Below, piece by piece: positions 28,589 through 37,750 of a DNA stretch of 64,000 bases. Made by a program: the position numbers and the translations under genes. The notes beneath the pieces were generated by a model. It had not been told where the DNA came from and did not search any database. It saw nothing but the letters and a program-made list of their open reading frames with translations. The stretch spans positions 186,001-250,000 of the forward strand of contig NZ_PYAS01000014.1 in the NCBI RefSeq assembly GCF_003014695.1, written 5' to 3'. This DNA is from Dyadobacter jiangsuensis. GTDB lineage: Bacteria; Bacteroidota; Bacteroidia; Cytophagales; Spirosomataceae. How positions within the stretch are numbered: the first letter of the stretch is position 1; every line of letters begins with the position of its first letter.

Positions 28589-30532
28589 ATGAAAGACGAG
28601 TCTCAAGTAAAAATTACCCTGCCCGATGGTAGCGAACGTTTTTACCCAAAAGGGGTAACCGCTCTCGAAATCGCGCTCAGTATCAGTGAAGGGCTTGCAC
28701 GGAATGTGATAGCCGCCAAAGTCAACAATGAAGTCTGGGACCCTACGCGCCAGATCACGGAGGACTCCCTGGTAAAACTGCTGACGTGGAACGACGAGGA
28801 CGGTAAAGCTACATTCTGGCACTCTTCGGCCCACTTGCTGGCCGAGGCATTGGAAGCGCTGTATCCGGGAATTAAATTCGGTACGGGGCCTTCGATCGAA
28901 AAGGGCTTTTACTATGATGTGGACTTGGGCGGACAGACCATTTCGCAGGAAGATTTCCCGAAAATCGAAGCGAAAATGCTGGAACTCGCACGCCAGAAAA
29001 ACGAATATATCCGCAAGCCGATCAGCAAGGCAGAGGCCATCGACTATTTTACCAAAAAAGGCGATGAATACAAGCTGGAACTGATCGACGGGCTGGAAGA
29101 CGGCTCTATTACATTGTACGAGCAAGGCGGTTTCACCGACCTCTGCCGTGGGCCGCATATCCCGAATACCGGTTTCATCAAAGCCGCCAAACTGACCAAC
29201 ATCGCGGGCGCATACTGGCGTAACAAGCAGGAAAACAAGATGTTGACCCGCATTTACGGCATTACTTTTCCAAAGGCGAAAGAGCTGGAAGAATATATAA
29301 CCCTGATGGAGGAAGCCAAAAAGCGTGACCACCGCCGCCTCGGCAAAGAGTTGGAGCTTTTTGCATTCTCGGAAAAGGTAGGACAAGGTTTGCCATTGTG
29401 GCTGCCGAAAGGTGCCATGCTGCGCGAGCGCTTGCAGGCGTTCCTGAGCAAGGCGCAGTCACGCGCGGGTTACACACCTGTGATCACCCCGCACATCGGC
29501 AGCAAGGATTTGTACGTGACTTCGGGCCACTGGGATAAATATGGTAAGGATTCGTTCCAGCCCATTAAAACCCCTAACCTCGGCGAAGAGTACATGCTCA
29601 AACCGATGAACTGTCCGCACCACTGCGAGATTTACAAAACCTCTCCCCGCTCCTACAAGGATCTGCCATTGCGGTTCTCTGAGTTCGGGACGGTTTACCG
29701 GTACGAACAAAGCGGCGAGCTGCACGGGCTCACACGTGTACGCGGGTTCACACAGGACGATGCACACATTTTCTGCCGTCCTGATCAGGTGAAGGAAGAA
29801 TTCATCCGCGTGATCGACCTGGTATTGTATGTGTTCAAATCCCTCGGGTTCGACGATTACAGCGCGCAGATCTCGTTGCGTGATCCTAATAACAAGGAGA
29901 AATACATTGGTCGTGACGAAGATTGGGAAAAAGCGGAAAGCGCGATCATCGAGGCTGCTGCTGAACGCGGCCTGAGCACTGTGACCGAATTGGGCGAGGC
30001 CGCATTCTACGGTCCGAAGCTCGACTTCATGGTGCGTGATGCATTGGGACGTAAATGGCAGTTGGGTACTATTCAGGTGGATTACCAGCTTCCACAGCGC
30101 TTCCAGCTCGAATATACCGGCTCCGATAACCAGAAGCACCGCCCGGTGATGATCCACCGCGCGCCGTTCGGTTCCATGGAGCGCTTCACCGCGATCCTGA
30201 TCGAAAATACCGCGGGCCAATTCCCATTGTGGCTGTCGCCGGATCAGATTGCGATTCTACCGATCTCGGAGAAATTCGCTGATTATGCGGAGGATGTTTT
30301 CTTCCAGTTGCAGGATCACGACATCCGCGGGTTTGTAGATCACCGTGACGAGAAGATTGGCCGCAAGATCCGTGATGCGGAAGTTACCAAAGTGCCATTC
30401 ATGCTCATTGTAGGCGAGAAGGAAGCTGCCGAGGGAAAACTGTCGGTACGCCGCAAAGGTGAGGGTGATCTGGGAAGTATGACGATCGAAGAGTTCACGG
30501 CGTTTTTCAAAAAGGAAGCCGCTATTGCTTGA
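28589..30532 (+). CDS. thrS: Threonyl-tRNA synthetase
   Basis: The 647-residue protein has the full ThrRS architecture: an N-terminal TGS domain (1-64), the editing domain with HSSAHLLAEAL, the class II catalytic core with MNCPHHCEIY (zinc/substrate-binding region) and RGFTQDDAHIFC, and the anticodon-binding domain at about 540-647. It charges tRNA-Thr and removes mischarged serine. It opens the classical thrS-infC-rpmI-rplT cluster. Confidence 0.97.
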   Translation: MKDESQVKITLPDGSERFYPKGVTALEIALSISEGLARNVIAAKVNNEVWDPTRQITEDSLVKLLTWNDEDGKATFWHSSAHLLAEALEALYPGIKFGTGPSIEKGFYYDVDLGGQTISQEDFPKIEAKMLELARQKNEYIRKPISKAEAIDYFTKKGDEYKLELIDGLEDGSITLYEQGGFTDLCRGPHIPNTGFIKAAKLTNIAGAYWRNKQENKMLTRIYGITFPKAKELEEYITLMEEAKKRDHRRLGKELELFAFSEKVGQGLPLWLPKGAMLRERLQAFLSKAQSRAGYTPVITPHIGSKDLYVTSGHWDKYGKDSFQPIKTPNLGEEYMLKPMNCPHHCEIYKTSPRSYKDLPLRFSEFGTVYRYEQSGELHGLTRVRGFTQDDAHIFCRPDQVKEEFIRVIDLVLYVFKSLGFDDYSAQISLRDPNNKEKYIGRDEDWEKAESAIIEAAAERGLSTVTELGEAAFYGPKLDFMVRDALGRKWQLGTIQVDYQLPQRFQLEYTGSDNQKHRPVMIHRAPFGSMERFTAILIENTAGQFPLWLSPDQIAILPISEKFADYAEDVFFQLQDHDIRGFVDHRDEKIGRKIRDAEVTKVPFMLIVGEKEAAEGKLSVRRKGEGDLGSMTIEEFTAFFKKEAAIA

Positions 30533-30573
30533 TGTTTTTGTAAGATTTTAGTATTATTCCAGCAATAAGGCAC

Positions 30574-30581
30574 TATTTTTG
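30574..30581 (+). promoter_or_regulatory. -7-like box before infC
   Basis: TATTTTTG is an exact match to TAnnTTTG and lies 61 bases before the infC start. A clear -33 element is not seen. An internal promoter here would let infC and the ribosomal genes be made independently of thrS. Confidence 0.35.
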
Positions 30582-30642
30582 TGGAGCTAGTGTTAATTTT
30601 TTCGATTTCCACCAAAAACAAAAAAACACCAATACAAATTAT

Positions 30643-31200
30643 ATGGCATTACGACCCCCTAGTGGACGGATGAGGATTCCCGAAGAACCTTACAAAATTA
30701 ACGAACGAATTACAGCAAAAGAAGTACGATTGGTCGGCGAAAACATTGAACCGGGCATCGTGGATATCAATACCGCCCGAGCGATGGCAAAGGCACAAGG
30801 GCTTGATCTGGTTGAGATTGCGCCAACGGCAGTTCCGCCGGTCTGCAAAGTAGTGGATTATTCCAAATTCAAGTACGAGCAGAAAAAGAAACAAAAGGAG
30901 ATCAAGGCGAAAGCGCAGAAAGTGGTTATCAAGGAAATCCGTTTCGGCCCGAACACGGACGACCACGACTTCGATTTCAAATTGAAGCACGCGACCAACT
31001 TCCTTAAAGAAGGTTCGAAGGTGAAAGCATACGTGCATTTCGTAGGACGTACGATTGTCTTCAAAGAACGCGGTGTGAACCTTCTGAAGAAATTTTCCGA
31101 AGCACTGGCCGAATACGGCAAGCTGGAAATGGAACCTAAGTTGGAAGGAAAACGGATGACGATCATCCTCGCTCCTGCGCCTGCAAAAGGCGCTAAATAA
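30643..31200 (+). CDS. infC: Translation initiation factor IF-3
   Basis: The 185-residue protein has the two-domain structure of IF3: an N-terminal domain with the YKINERITAKEVRLVGENIEP-like start (about 17-90), a lysine-rich linker (KKKQKEIKAKAQK) and the C-terminal 30S-binding domain (about 95-180). It starts with ATG rather than the AUU used in E. coli, so the AUU-based autoregulation is not expected here. Confidence 0.96.
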   Translation: MALRPPSGRMRIPEEPYKINERITAKEVRLVGENIEPGIVDINTARAMAKAQGLDLVEIAPTAVPPVCKVVDYSKFKYEQKKKQKEIKAKAQKVVIKEIRFGPNTDDHDFDFKLKHATNFLKEGSKVKAYVHFVGRTIVFKERGVNLLKKFSEALAEYGKLEMEPKLEGKRMTIILAPAPAKGAK

Positions 31201-31227
31201 TACGCTTTTAGTAAAGCATATCGATAG

Positions 31228-31270
31228 AAAATCGTGTTTTCGGCATCATGTCGGGAACACGATTTTTATT
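31228..31270 (+). terminator. Hairpin between infC and rpmI
   Basis: AAAATCGTGTT (31228-31238) pairs with AACACGATTTT (31256-31266), followed by a T-rich run. It may be a partial terminator or an attenuator in the leader of the L35/L20 genes. Confidence 0.6.
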
Positions 31271-31286
31271 TTTTAGAGATTATGGC

Positions 31287-31294
31287 TAATTTTG
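31287..31294 (+). promoter_or_regulatory. -7-like box before rpmI
   Basis: TAATTTTG matches TAnnTTTG exactly and lies 42 bases upstream of the rpmI ATG, just after the hairpin. No convincing -33 partner is visible. Confidence 0.35.
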
Positions 31295-31335
31295 CGCGCT
31301 GTTTTATATTTTATCAACTATTAGTTTTTTGAATC

Positions 31336-31530
31336 ATGCCTAAAATGAAAACCAACTCTGGGGCTAAAAAGCGTTTCGCGCTGACTGGCACCGGAAAAAT
31401 CAAACGTAAGCACGCTTTCCACAGCCACATCCTGACCAAAAAATCAAACAAGCGCAAGCGTGGTTTGGTTAAGACTGGTCTGATCGATGAGTCTAACGAG
31501 AAGCAAGTATTGGCAATGCTTCGGAAATAA
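31336..31530 (+). CDS. rpmI: 50S ribosomal protein L35
   Basis: This 64-residue, very basic protein starts MPKMKTNSGAKKRFALTGTG and contains KRKHAFHSHILTKKSNKRKR, diagnostic of L35. It is placed between infC and rplT as in most bacteria. Confidence 0.97.
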   Translation: MPKMKTNSGAKKRFALTGTGKIKRKHAFHSHILTKKSNKRKRGLVKTGLIDESNEKQVLAMLRK

Positions 31531-31633
31531 TCCGTAAAAAGCCAATTCAGAAATTAAATTCTGGTTTTTTGTTCAACCCGATAAAAGGCATTTAAGTCTC
31601 AGCAGAGCGCCGATTATCAAAAACAGTTAAATT

Positions 31634-31978
31634 ATGCCACGTTCAGTAAATCACGTTGCGTCACGTGCAAGACGTAAAAAAGTTTTAAAACTCGCGAAAG
31701 GCTATTTCGGCCGTCGCAAAAATGTATGGACCGTTGCCAAGAACGCCGTTGAGCGCGGTTTGGCTTACGCATACGAAGGCCGTAAGCAGAAGAAACGTAA
31801 CTTCCGCGCATTGTGGATCCAGCGTATCAACGCAGGAACCCGTCAGCACGGATTGTCTTATTCTGCTTTCATCGGTAAACTTAATGCAAAAGGCATCGAG
31901 CTAAACAGGAAAGTTCTGGCGGATCTCGCGATGAACCACCCTGATGCATTCAAAGCGATCGTTGATCAAGTAAAATAA
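31634..31978 (+). CDS. rplT: 50S ribosomal protein L20
   Basis: This 114-residue basic protein starts MPRSVNHVASRARRKKVLKL and contains AKGYFGRRKNVW, diagnostic of L20, which binds 23S rRNA early in 50S assembly and often represses its own operon. The infC-rpmI leader hairpin could be a target for that control, which is inferred only from the known family. Confidence 0.97.
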   Translation: MPRSVNHVASRARRKKVLKLAKGYFGRRKNVWTVAKNAVERGLAYAYEGRKQKKRNFRALWIQRINAGTRQHGLSYSAFIGKLNAKGIELNRKVLADLAMNHPDAFKAIVDQVK

Positions 31979-31984
31979 AACAGC

Positions 31985-32012
31985 ATCCCGCCTCTCCGGC
32001 GGGATTTTTTTT
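31985..32012 (+). terminator. Intrinsic terminator after rplT
   Basis: Arms ATCCCGCC and GGCGGGAT surround a 5-base loop and are followed by eight T residues. This is a textbook end of the translation-factor operon. Confidence 0.95.
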
Positions 32013-32071
32013 GCATAAAATTTGGATATTGCAGGCGACAACGAATCATCGTACCTCAAAACCAAATAAAA

Positions 32072-32599
32072 ATGCTGGAACAACTCTTCGACCTTGTACA
32101 ACAAAACTCGCAACAATCGGTTGTAGACAACCCTGACGTTCCCAACGAGCATAATCAGGAAGTTATCAATACACTCACCAGTTCCATTACCGGTGGTTTG
32201 CAGGAGCAAGTTCAAAGCGGCAACATCAGTGGATTGCTGGGACTCTTCGGCGGCGAAAGCGGTACCTCCGCGGCTTCGCTTCTCAATAACCCTATCGTAG
32301 CATCCATCGCGACCAACGCTGTCAGCGCTATTGTTCAGAAATTCGGACTGAACAGCCAGGTGGCGGGTAATATCGTAAACTCGGTATTGCCAGGCGTGCT
32401 GGGCGCGGTGATCGGCCAGTTGAATGGACAAGGCGGCACTGCCGGTGGTAGTGGTAGTAGCGGCGGCTTTGACCTCGGATCACTCATTCAAATGGGCGGC
32501 GGCCTCTTCGGCGGCGGCAACGACCAGCAAGGCGGCAAACCGGCTTCCGGCGGTATCGACCTGGGCGGCATGCTGGGCGGCCTATTCGGCGGAAAGTAA
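32072..32599 (+). CDS. DUF937-like glycine-rich protein
   Basis: The 175-residue protein has a helical DUF937-like part (about 1-115, with repeated LL..P..A and VLPGVLGAVIGQL) and a glycine-rich tail (about 120-175) containing GGGLFGGG and GGMLGGLFGGK. There is no signal peptide. Its function is unknown. It sits alone between two strong terminators. Confidence 0.7.
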   Translation: MLEQLFDLVQQNSQQSVVDNPDVPNEHNQEVINTLTSSITGGLQEQVQSGNISGLLGLFGGESGTSAASLLNNPIVASIATNAVSAIVQKFGLNSQVAGNIVNSVLPGVLGAVIGQLNGQGGTAGGSGSSGGFDLGSLIQMGGGLFGGGNDQQGGKPASGGIDLGGMLGGLFGGK

Positions 32600-32626
32600 T
32601 TACAAAGAATAATAGTAGAATAAAGC

Positions 32627-32687
32627 AAGGGCTTTGAAACGATAGTACATTTGCAAAAAATGATGTACTATCGTAAAAGCCCTTTTT
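32627..32687 (+). terminator. Long hairpin terminator before the phospholipase gene
   Basis: Outer arms AAGGGCTTT/AAAGCCCTT (32627-32635, 32676-32684) and inner arms ACGATAGTACAT/ATGTACTATCGT (32639-32650, 32663-32674) form an interrupted stem, followed by a T run. TACATTTG at 32646-32653, which fits the -7 consensus, lies within the stem and could start transcription of the next gene. Confidence 0.8.
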
Positions 32688-32710
32688 CTTTTTCCTAACT
32701 CACCTACCCC

Positions 32711-35257
32711 ATGGACTCAAGAAGAGAATTTATCCGGAAAGCCACCATGCTCACAGGAGCAGCCGGATTGTTCAGCACCCTACCCGCTTCGATTCAGAAA
32801 GCACTGGCTATTAACCCACCCAAAGGCACAACCTGGAAGGACGCCGAGCACGTAGTCATACTCATGCAGGAAAACCGCTCGTTCGACCATTCCTACGGAA
32901 CGCTCCGCGGTGTACGCGGCTTCAACGATCCGCGGGCTATTACGCTACCGAACAATAACCTCGTTTGGCTGCAAACCAATGCATTCGGCGAAACGTATGT
33001 ACCCTTCCGCCTGAATATCAGGGAGTCCAAAGCGACCTGGATGGGCTCGCTCCCACATTCATGGCCCAACCAGGTGGATGCGCGCAATGAGGGAAAATAT
33101 GATAAATGGCTCATTGCCAAGCAGCCCGGCAATAAGGATTATGCCAAAATGCCCCTCACGCAAGGATTCTATAATCGCGAGGATATTCCTTTCTACTATG
33201 CAATGGCGGATGCATTTACCGTATGCGATCAGAATTACTGCTCATCACTGACCGGTACGACGCCCAACCGGCTTTACCTCTGGACAGGTAACGTACGTGA
33301 AAACACCGATCCTAATAAGCATTATGCGAATATCCGTAACGAGAATGTGACCGACGACCGCGAAGCTACGTGGACGACATTCCCCGAGCGGCTCGAAGAC
33401 AACGGCATTTCATGGAGAATATACCAGAACGAGCTGAGTATCAATACCGGTTTTACGGGCGAGGAAGAGGCATGGCTCGCTAACTTCACCGACAACCCGA
33501 TCGAGTGGTTCTCTCAATACAATATCCGCTACCACACGGGCTATCAACGTTACCTGAAAGAACGCCAGCAAATGCTCCCCGGCGAGATTGAGGAAGCACA
33601 AGCTAAGCTGAAATCGCTTTCAGGCAAGGAGGCCGCCGATCTTGAAAAAGTATTAAAGGAAAAACGGGCATTGCTGAAACTGGCGAATGAGGAATTGATC
33701 CGTTGGAGCCCTGAGAAGTTTGAAAGACTCTCGCAGCGTCAGAAAAATATTCACAATAAGGCATTCACCGTCAATAAGAACGACCCGGATTACCGGAAGA
33801 TTACCACGGTAAAATACCAGGACGGCGATATCGAAAATGAAGCCAAGGCGCCGATGGGCGACGTGCTGCACCAGTTCCGTTCGGACGTAAAAACCGGTTC
33901 ACTGCCTACCGTTTCCTGGCTCGTTGCACCTGAAAACTTCTCCGACCACCCGGGCGCGCCCTGGTATGGCGCGTGGTACGTTTCGGAAGTGATCGATATC
34001 CTTACGGCGGACCCCGAGGTTTGGAAAAAGACCATTTTTATTCTCTGCTACGACGAAAACGATGGCTATTTCGACCACATACCTCCTTATGTTGTGCCTA
34101 ATCCATATAAAGAAGACACCGGTGCCGTATCCGCGGGGATCGATTGCAAGACGGAGTTCGTGACAATGGAGCAGGATATGCAGAAGAAAAAGAAAGAAGA
34201 ATGCCGCGAAAGTCCGATCGGCCTCGGCTACCGGGTGCCGCTGATCGTCGCTTCGCCATGGAATCGTGGCGGCAATGTGTGCTCCGAGGTCTTCGACCAT
34301 ACTTCTATTTTGCAGTTCCTCGAAAAATTCGTGAGCCTCAAATCCGGCAAGCAAGTGAAGGAAACGAATATTACCGAGTGGCGACGCACCATTTGCGGTG
34401 ACCTTACTTCCACTTTCACGCCTTACGACGGCCAGGAAATAAAGCTCCCGACGTTCGTGGAAAGAGAGGAATTCATGGAAAGCATTTTCAATGCCAAATT
34501 CAAAAAGCTACCCAATGGCTACAAGGCATTATCCAAAAGCGAGATCGACGAGGTGAACAACAATCCGCTGACCTCTCCAATTTTGCCCAACCAGGAAAAA
34601 GGAACGCGGCCATCCTGTGCCATCCCGTATGAATTATATGCCGACGGCGCATTCAACTCTGCCAAAAATGCATTTGAAATTAAGCTGGAAGCCAGAAATG
34701 GCATATTTCACGACAAATCTGCCGGTTCGCCATTTATCGTGTATGCCCCGGGAAAATACAAAAATGAACATGTCAAAGTCTGGAATTACGCGGTGAAAGC
34801 CGGCGACGCCCTGACCGGTTCATTCCAACTTGCCGATTTTGAAAATCAGCATTACCATTTGAAGGTCTACGGCCCGAACGGGTTCTTCCGTGAGTACGCT
34901 GGCAACAAGGAAAACAGCTTTTTGAAGGTAGAATGTGCTTACCAGCTGGACCGCAGCAAAAAACCGACCGGCCACATCGAACTGAAAATCAGCAACCTGC
35001 ACCCAAGCCAAAAGGCAGTGTTGAAGATTTCCGATAATGCCTATGGCACTGCCGCTCAAAGCATTACACTCGAAAAAGCTTCTGCGGGTGCAAAATCACA
35101 CAAGAGTATCGTGCTCAACCTTGCCAAAAGCTTCAACTGGTACGATTTCACCGTTGCGATCGAGGGTGCTGAGAATGCATTCTCGCGGTTTGCAGGGCAT
35201 GTCGAAACCGGTGCTGCCAGCCAGAGCGACCCTTACATGGGCCAAATGCTTAGCTAA
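32711..35257 (+). CDS. Phosphocholine-specific phospholipase C family protein
   Basis: The protein has 848 residues. The N-terminus carries a twin-arginine signal, SRREFIRKATMLTGAAGL, so it is exported folded by the Tat pathway. The catalytic phosphoesterase domain (about 40-520) has the family start VVILMQENRSFDHSYGTLRGVRGF. The last third holds DUF756-like beta domains (about 615-820), as in the PlcC/PlcN/PlcH group. These enzymes hydrolyse phosphatidylcholine or sphingomyelin head groups, often to obtain phosphate. Substrate preference cannot be told from the sequence. There is a helical insertion near 290-350 rich in Lys and Glu. Confidence 0.9.
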   Translation: MDSRREFIRKATMLTGAAGLFSTLPASIQKALAINPPKGTTWKDAEHVVILMQENRSFDHSYGTLRGVRGFNDPRAITLPNNNLVWLQTNAFGETYVPFRLNIRESKATWMGSLPHSWPNQVDARNEGKYDKWLIAKQPGNKDYAKMPLTQGFYNREDIPFYYAMADAFTVCDQNYCSSLTGTTPNRLYLWTGNVRENTDPNKHYANIRNENVTDDREATWTTFPERLEDNGISWRIYQNELSINTGFTGEEEAWLANFTDNPIEWFSQYNIRYHTGYQRYLKERQQMLPGEIEEAQAKLKSLSGKEAADLEKVLKEKRALLKLANEELIRWSPEKFERLSQRQKNIHNKAFTVNKNDPDYRKITTVKYQDGDIENEAKAPMGDVLHQFRSDVKTGSLPTVSWLVAPENFSDHPGAPWYGAWYVSEVIDILTADPEVWKKTIFILCYDENDGYFDHIPPYVVPNPYKEDTGAVSAGIDCKTEFVTMEQDMQKKKKEECRESPIGLGYRVPLIVASPWNRGGNVCSEVFDHTSILQFLEKFVSLKSGKQVKETNITEWRRTICGDLTSTFTPYDGQEIKLPTFVEREEFMESIFNAKFKKLPNGYKALSKSEIDEVNNNPLTSPILPNQEKGTRPSCAIPYELYADGAFNSAKNAFEIKLEARNGIFHDKSAGSPFIVYAPGKYKNEHVKVWNYAVKAGDALTGSFQLADFENQHYHLKVYGPNGFFREYAGNKENSFLKVECAYQLDRSKKPTGHIELKISNLHPSQKAVLKISDNAYGTAAQSITLEKASAGAKSHKSIVLNLAKSFNWYDFTVAIEGAENAFSRFAGHVETGAASQSDPYMGQMLS

Positions 35258-35270
35258 TACTTATCCCATC

Positions 35271-35341
35271 GTCAGGCCATTTTTTGGCCTGACACTTTGT
35301 CATTCTGGTTTTGTAGGAAAGTTGCTGGTACGGGGTTTTTA
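35271..35341 (+). promoter_or_regulatory. Regulatory region of dnaK: hairpin, TGACA palindrome and sigma-54-like box
   Basis: A 9-bp hairpin with a T5 loop (35271-35293, GTCAGGCCA/TGGCCTGAC) overlaps the palindrome TGACACTTTGTCA at 35290-35302. Downstream, TGGTACG-N4-TTTTA at 35326-35341 resembles a sigma-54 -24/-12 element with changes at the -12 GC. The combination would suit a stress-controlled promoter, but it is a pattern match only. Confidence 0.35.
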
Positions 35342-35436
35342 ATAAAACTCCCAGTGACCGGCTGAAAAGGCGCACAAACGCTCCCGGCAGGTCCGAAGTC
35401 CAGAATCAAATCATACTTAACTTATAAAATAGAAAA

Positions 35437-37347
35437 ATGGGAAAAATTATTGGCATAGACTTAGGAACAACGAACTCCTGCGTGGCTGTCATGGAGGGTA
35501 ACGAGCCGGTTGTAATAGCCAACAGCGAAGGTGCCCGCACTACCCCTTCCGTAGTTGCTTTCATGGATAATGGTGAACGCAAAATCGGAGCACCGGCCAA
35601 ACGTCAGGCGATTACCAATCCCAAGCATACTATTAGCTCCATCAAAAGATTCATGGGTAAAAAATACGATGACACAACGTCTGAAATGAAGACCGTAGCG
35701 TACAGCGTAGAAAAAGGCCCTAACAATACTCCGCGCATTCCTATCGGTGACCGCCTTTACACACCACAGGAAGTTTCTGCATTCATTCTTCAAAAAATGA
35801 GACAAACTGCGGAAGACTATCTGGGTCAGGAAGTTACCGAAGCGGTGATCACGGTTCCTGCATACTTTAACGATGCGGAACGTCAGGCTACGAAAGAAGC
35901 TGGTCAGATCGCCGGTCTGGATGTAAAACGTATCATCAACGAACCTACTGCTGCTGCCCTGGCTTACGGTCTGGACAAACAGCACAAGGATATGAAAATT
36001 GCCGTGTTCGACTTGGGTGGCGGTACTTTCGACGTATCAATCCTGGAACTGGGTGATGGTGTATTTGAAGTAAAATCTACCGACGGTGATACTCACCTGG
36101 GTGGTGACGACTTCGACCAGGTGATCATCAACTGGTTGGCCGACGAGTTCCTTAAAGACGAAGGCGTTGACCTGAGAAAAGATCCAATGGCATTGCAGCG
36201 TTTGAAAGAAGCTGCTGAAAAAGCAAAAGTTGAACTGTCCAGCTCAGCTCAGACGGAAATCAACCTGCCATATATCTTCCCGGTAGACGGTATTCCAAAG
36301 CACTTGGTTCGCACTTTGACTCGTGCAAAATTCGAACAACTCGCTGATTCTCTGTTCCAACGTATGATGGAACCTTGCAAGAGAGCGATGAAAAACGCAG
36401 GATATTCGAACAGCGACATCGACGAAGTAATCCTCGTAGGTGGGTCGACCCGTATCCCTCGCGTGCAAGAAGAAGTAGAGAAATTCTTCGGTAAAAAACC
36501 TTCGAAAAACGTTAACCCTGACGAGGCTGTGGCCGTAGGTGCTGCTATCCAGGGTGGTGTATTGACCGGCGAAGTGAAAGACGTACTCCTTTTGGACGTT
36601 ATTCCTTTGTCACTCGGTATCGAAACATTGGGCGGTGTGTTCACCAAGCTCATCGAAGCAAACACTACCATTCCTTCGAAGAAAACTGAAACGTTCTCGA
36701 CTGCCGCTGATAATCAGCCATCTGTGGAAATCCACGTATTGCAAGGCGAGCGTCCACAAGCGTCGAACAACCGTACACTCGGTCGTTTCCACTTGTCCGA
36801 CATTCCGCCAGCACAACGCGGTGTACCTCAGATCGAAGTAACATTCGACGTGGATGCAAACGGTATCCTGCACGTTTCTGCGAAAGACAAAGGAACCGGC
36901 AAAGAGCAGAAGATCCGTATCGAAGCTTCCAGCGGTTTGACCGACGCCGAAATCAACAGAATGCGTGAAGAGGCGAAAGCGAACGAAGCTGCTGATAAAG
37001 CGGAACGTGAGAAAATCGAAAAAATCAACGGAGCTGACAGCCTGATCTTCTCAACTGAGAAACAGCTGAAAGAATATGGCGATAAACTTTCTGACAGCAA
37101 CAAATCGAGCATCGAAGGTGCGCTGGCAGAATTGAAAACCGCTCACCAGTCTCAGGATCTCGCAGCTATCGACGCTGCTTCCGAAAAACTGAATGCTGCA
37201 TGGCAGGCTTCCGCTCAGGAAATGTATGCACAAGGCGGTGAAGGCCAGCCAGGTGCAGGCGACCCAACCGGAAACCCTGGCGCAGGTGCCGGCAACAATG
37301 GTTCGACTGACGACGTGACGGACGTCAACTTCGAAGAAGTAAAATAA
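35437..37347 (+). CDS. dnaK: Molecular chaperone DnaK (Hsp70)
   Basis: The 636-residue protein starts MGKIIGIDLGTTNSCVAVME and shows the Hsp70 signatures VFDLGGGTFDVSIL and VILVGGSTRIPRVQ. The substrate-binding domain follows and the tail is disordered, Gly-rich and ends in DVTDVNFEEVK, the EEVK variant of the usual C-terminal acidic motif. It folds proteins with DnaJ and GrpE, neither of which is adjacent. The long leader (179 bp) holds likely stress-control signals. Confidence 0.98.
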   Translation: MGKIIGIDLGTTNSCVAVMEGNEPVVIANSEGARTTPSVVAFMDNGERKIGAPAKRQAITNPKHTISSIKRFMGKKYDDTTSEMKTVAYSVEKGPNNTPRIPIGDRLYTPQEVSAFILQKMRQTAEDYLGQEVTEAVITVPAYFNDAERQATKEAGQIAGLDVKRIINEPTAAALAYGLDKQHKDMKIAVFDLGGGTFDVSILELGDGVFEVKSTDGDTHLGGDDFDQVIINWLADEFLKDEGVDLRKDPMALQRLKEAAEKAKVELSSSAQTEINLPYIFPVDGIPKHLVRTLTRAKFEQLADSLFQRMMEPCKRAMKNAGYSNSDIDEVILVGGSTRIPRVQEEVEKFFGKKPSKNVNPDEAVAVGAAIQGGVLTGEVKDVLLLDVIPLSLGIETLGGVFTKLIEANTTIPSKKTETFSTAADNQPSVEIHVLQGERPQASNNRTLGRFHLSDIPPAQRGVPQIEVTFDVDANGILHVSAKDKGTGKEQKIRIEASSGLTDAEINRMREEAKANEAADKAEREKIEKINGADSLIFSTEKQLKEYGDKLSDSNKSSIEGALAELKTAHQSQDLAAIDAASEKLNAAWQASAQEMYAQGGEGQPGAGDPTGNPGAGAGNNGSTDDVTDVNFEEVK

Positions 37348-37360
37348 GAATGAGATTAGA

Positions 37361-37398
37361 AAAAATCCCCGTCCGTTAAACAGATGGGGATTTTTTTT
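37361..37398 (+). terminator. Intrinsic terminator after dnaK
   Basis: AAAAATCCCC at 37361-37370 pairs with GGGGATTTTT at 37386-37395 around a 15-base loop, ending in a T8 run. Confidence 0.9.
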
Positions 37399-37534
37399 AC
37401 ACGCAGTGTTACATTTTGGGGTGACAAAGCGTATATAATAATAGAAAATCAACCGTTAATTCATTGGCATTGATTTTTTCAAACCAAAACAAATCTTCAT
37501 CAATCTAATCAAACCACTAAAAATTCAGACTCCT

Positions 37535-37750
37535 ATGGACGCAAGAATCGCATTACCAGAATTGATGTACCTTTCTCCAACTACCCGCGAAAAAGCGGTG
37601 GCCGTCGCCCAGGAACTATTACGATCAACCAACATCTCCCCTCGCGAGGCTGTTTCCAAAGCAATTCTGATTGCGAAAAATTGGGCGGTTAAAAATGTGA
37701 ACCGTCGCGTTTGGAAAAAATTGAAAGCTGTTGAAAAAGAAATGATATGA
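37535..37750 (+). CDS. Small uncharacterised protein (71 aa) coupled to an SDR gene
   Basis: This helical, basic 71-residue protein contains LSPTTREKAVAVAQELLRS and SPREAVSKAILIAKNWAVKN. I do not recognise a family with confidence. Its stop overlaps the start of the dehydrogenase gene (ATGA, 37747-37750), so it is a real translated gene upstream of it and perhaps a binding partner or stress-related small protein. Confidence 0.65.
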   Translation: MDARIALPELMYLSPTTREKAVAVAQELLRSTNISPREAVSKAILIAKNWAVKNVNRRVWKKLKAVEKEMI

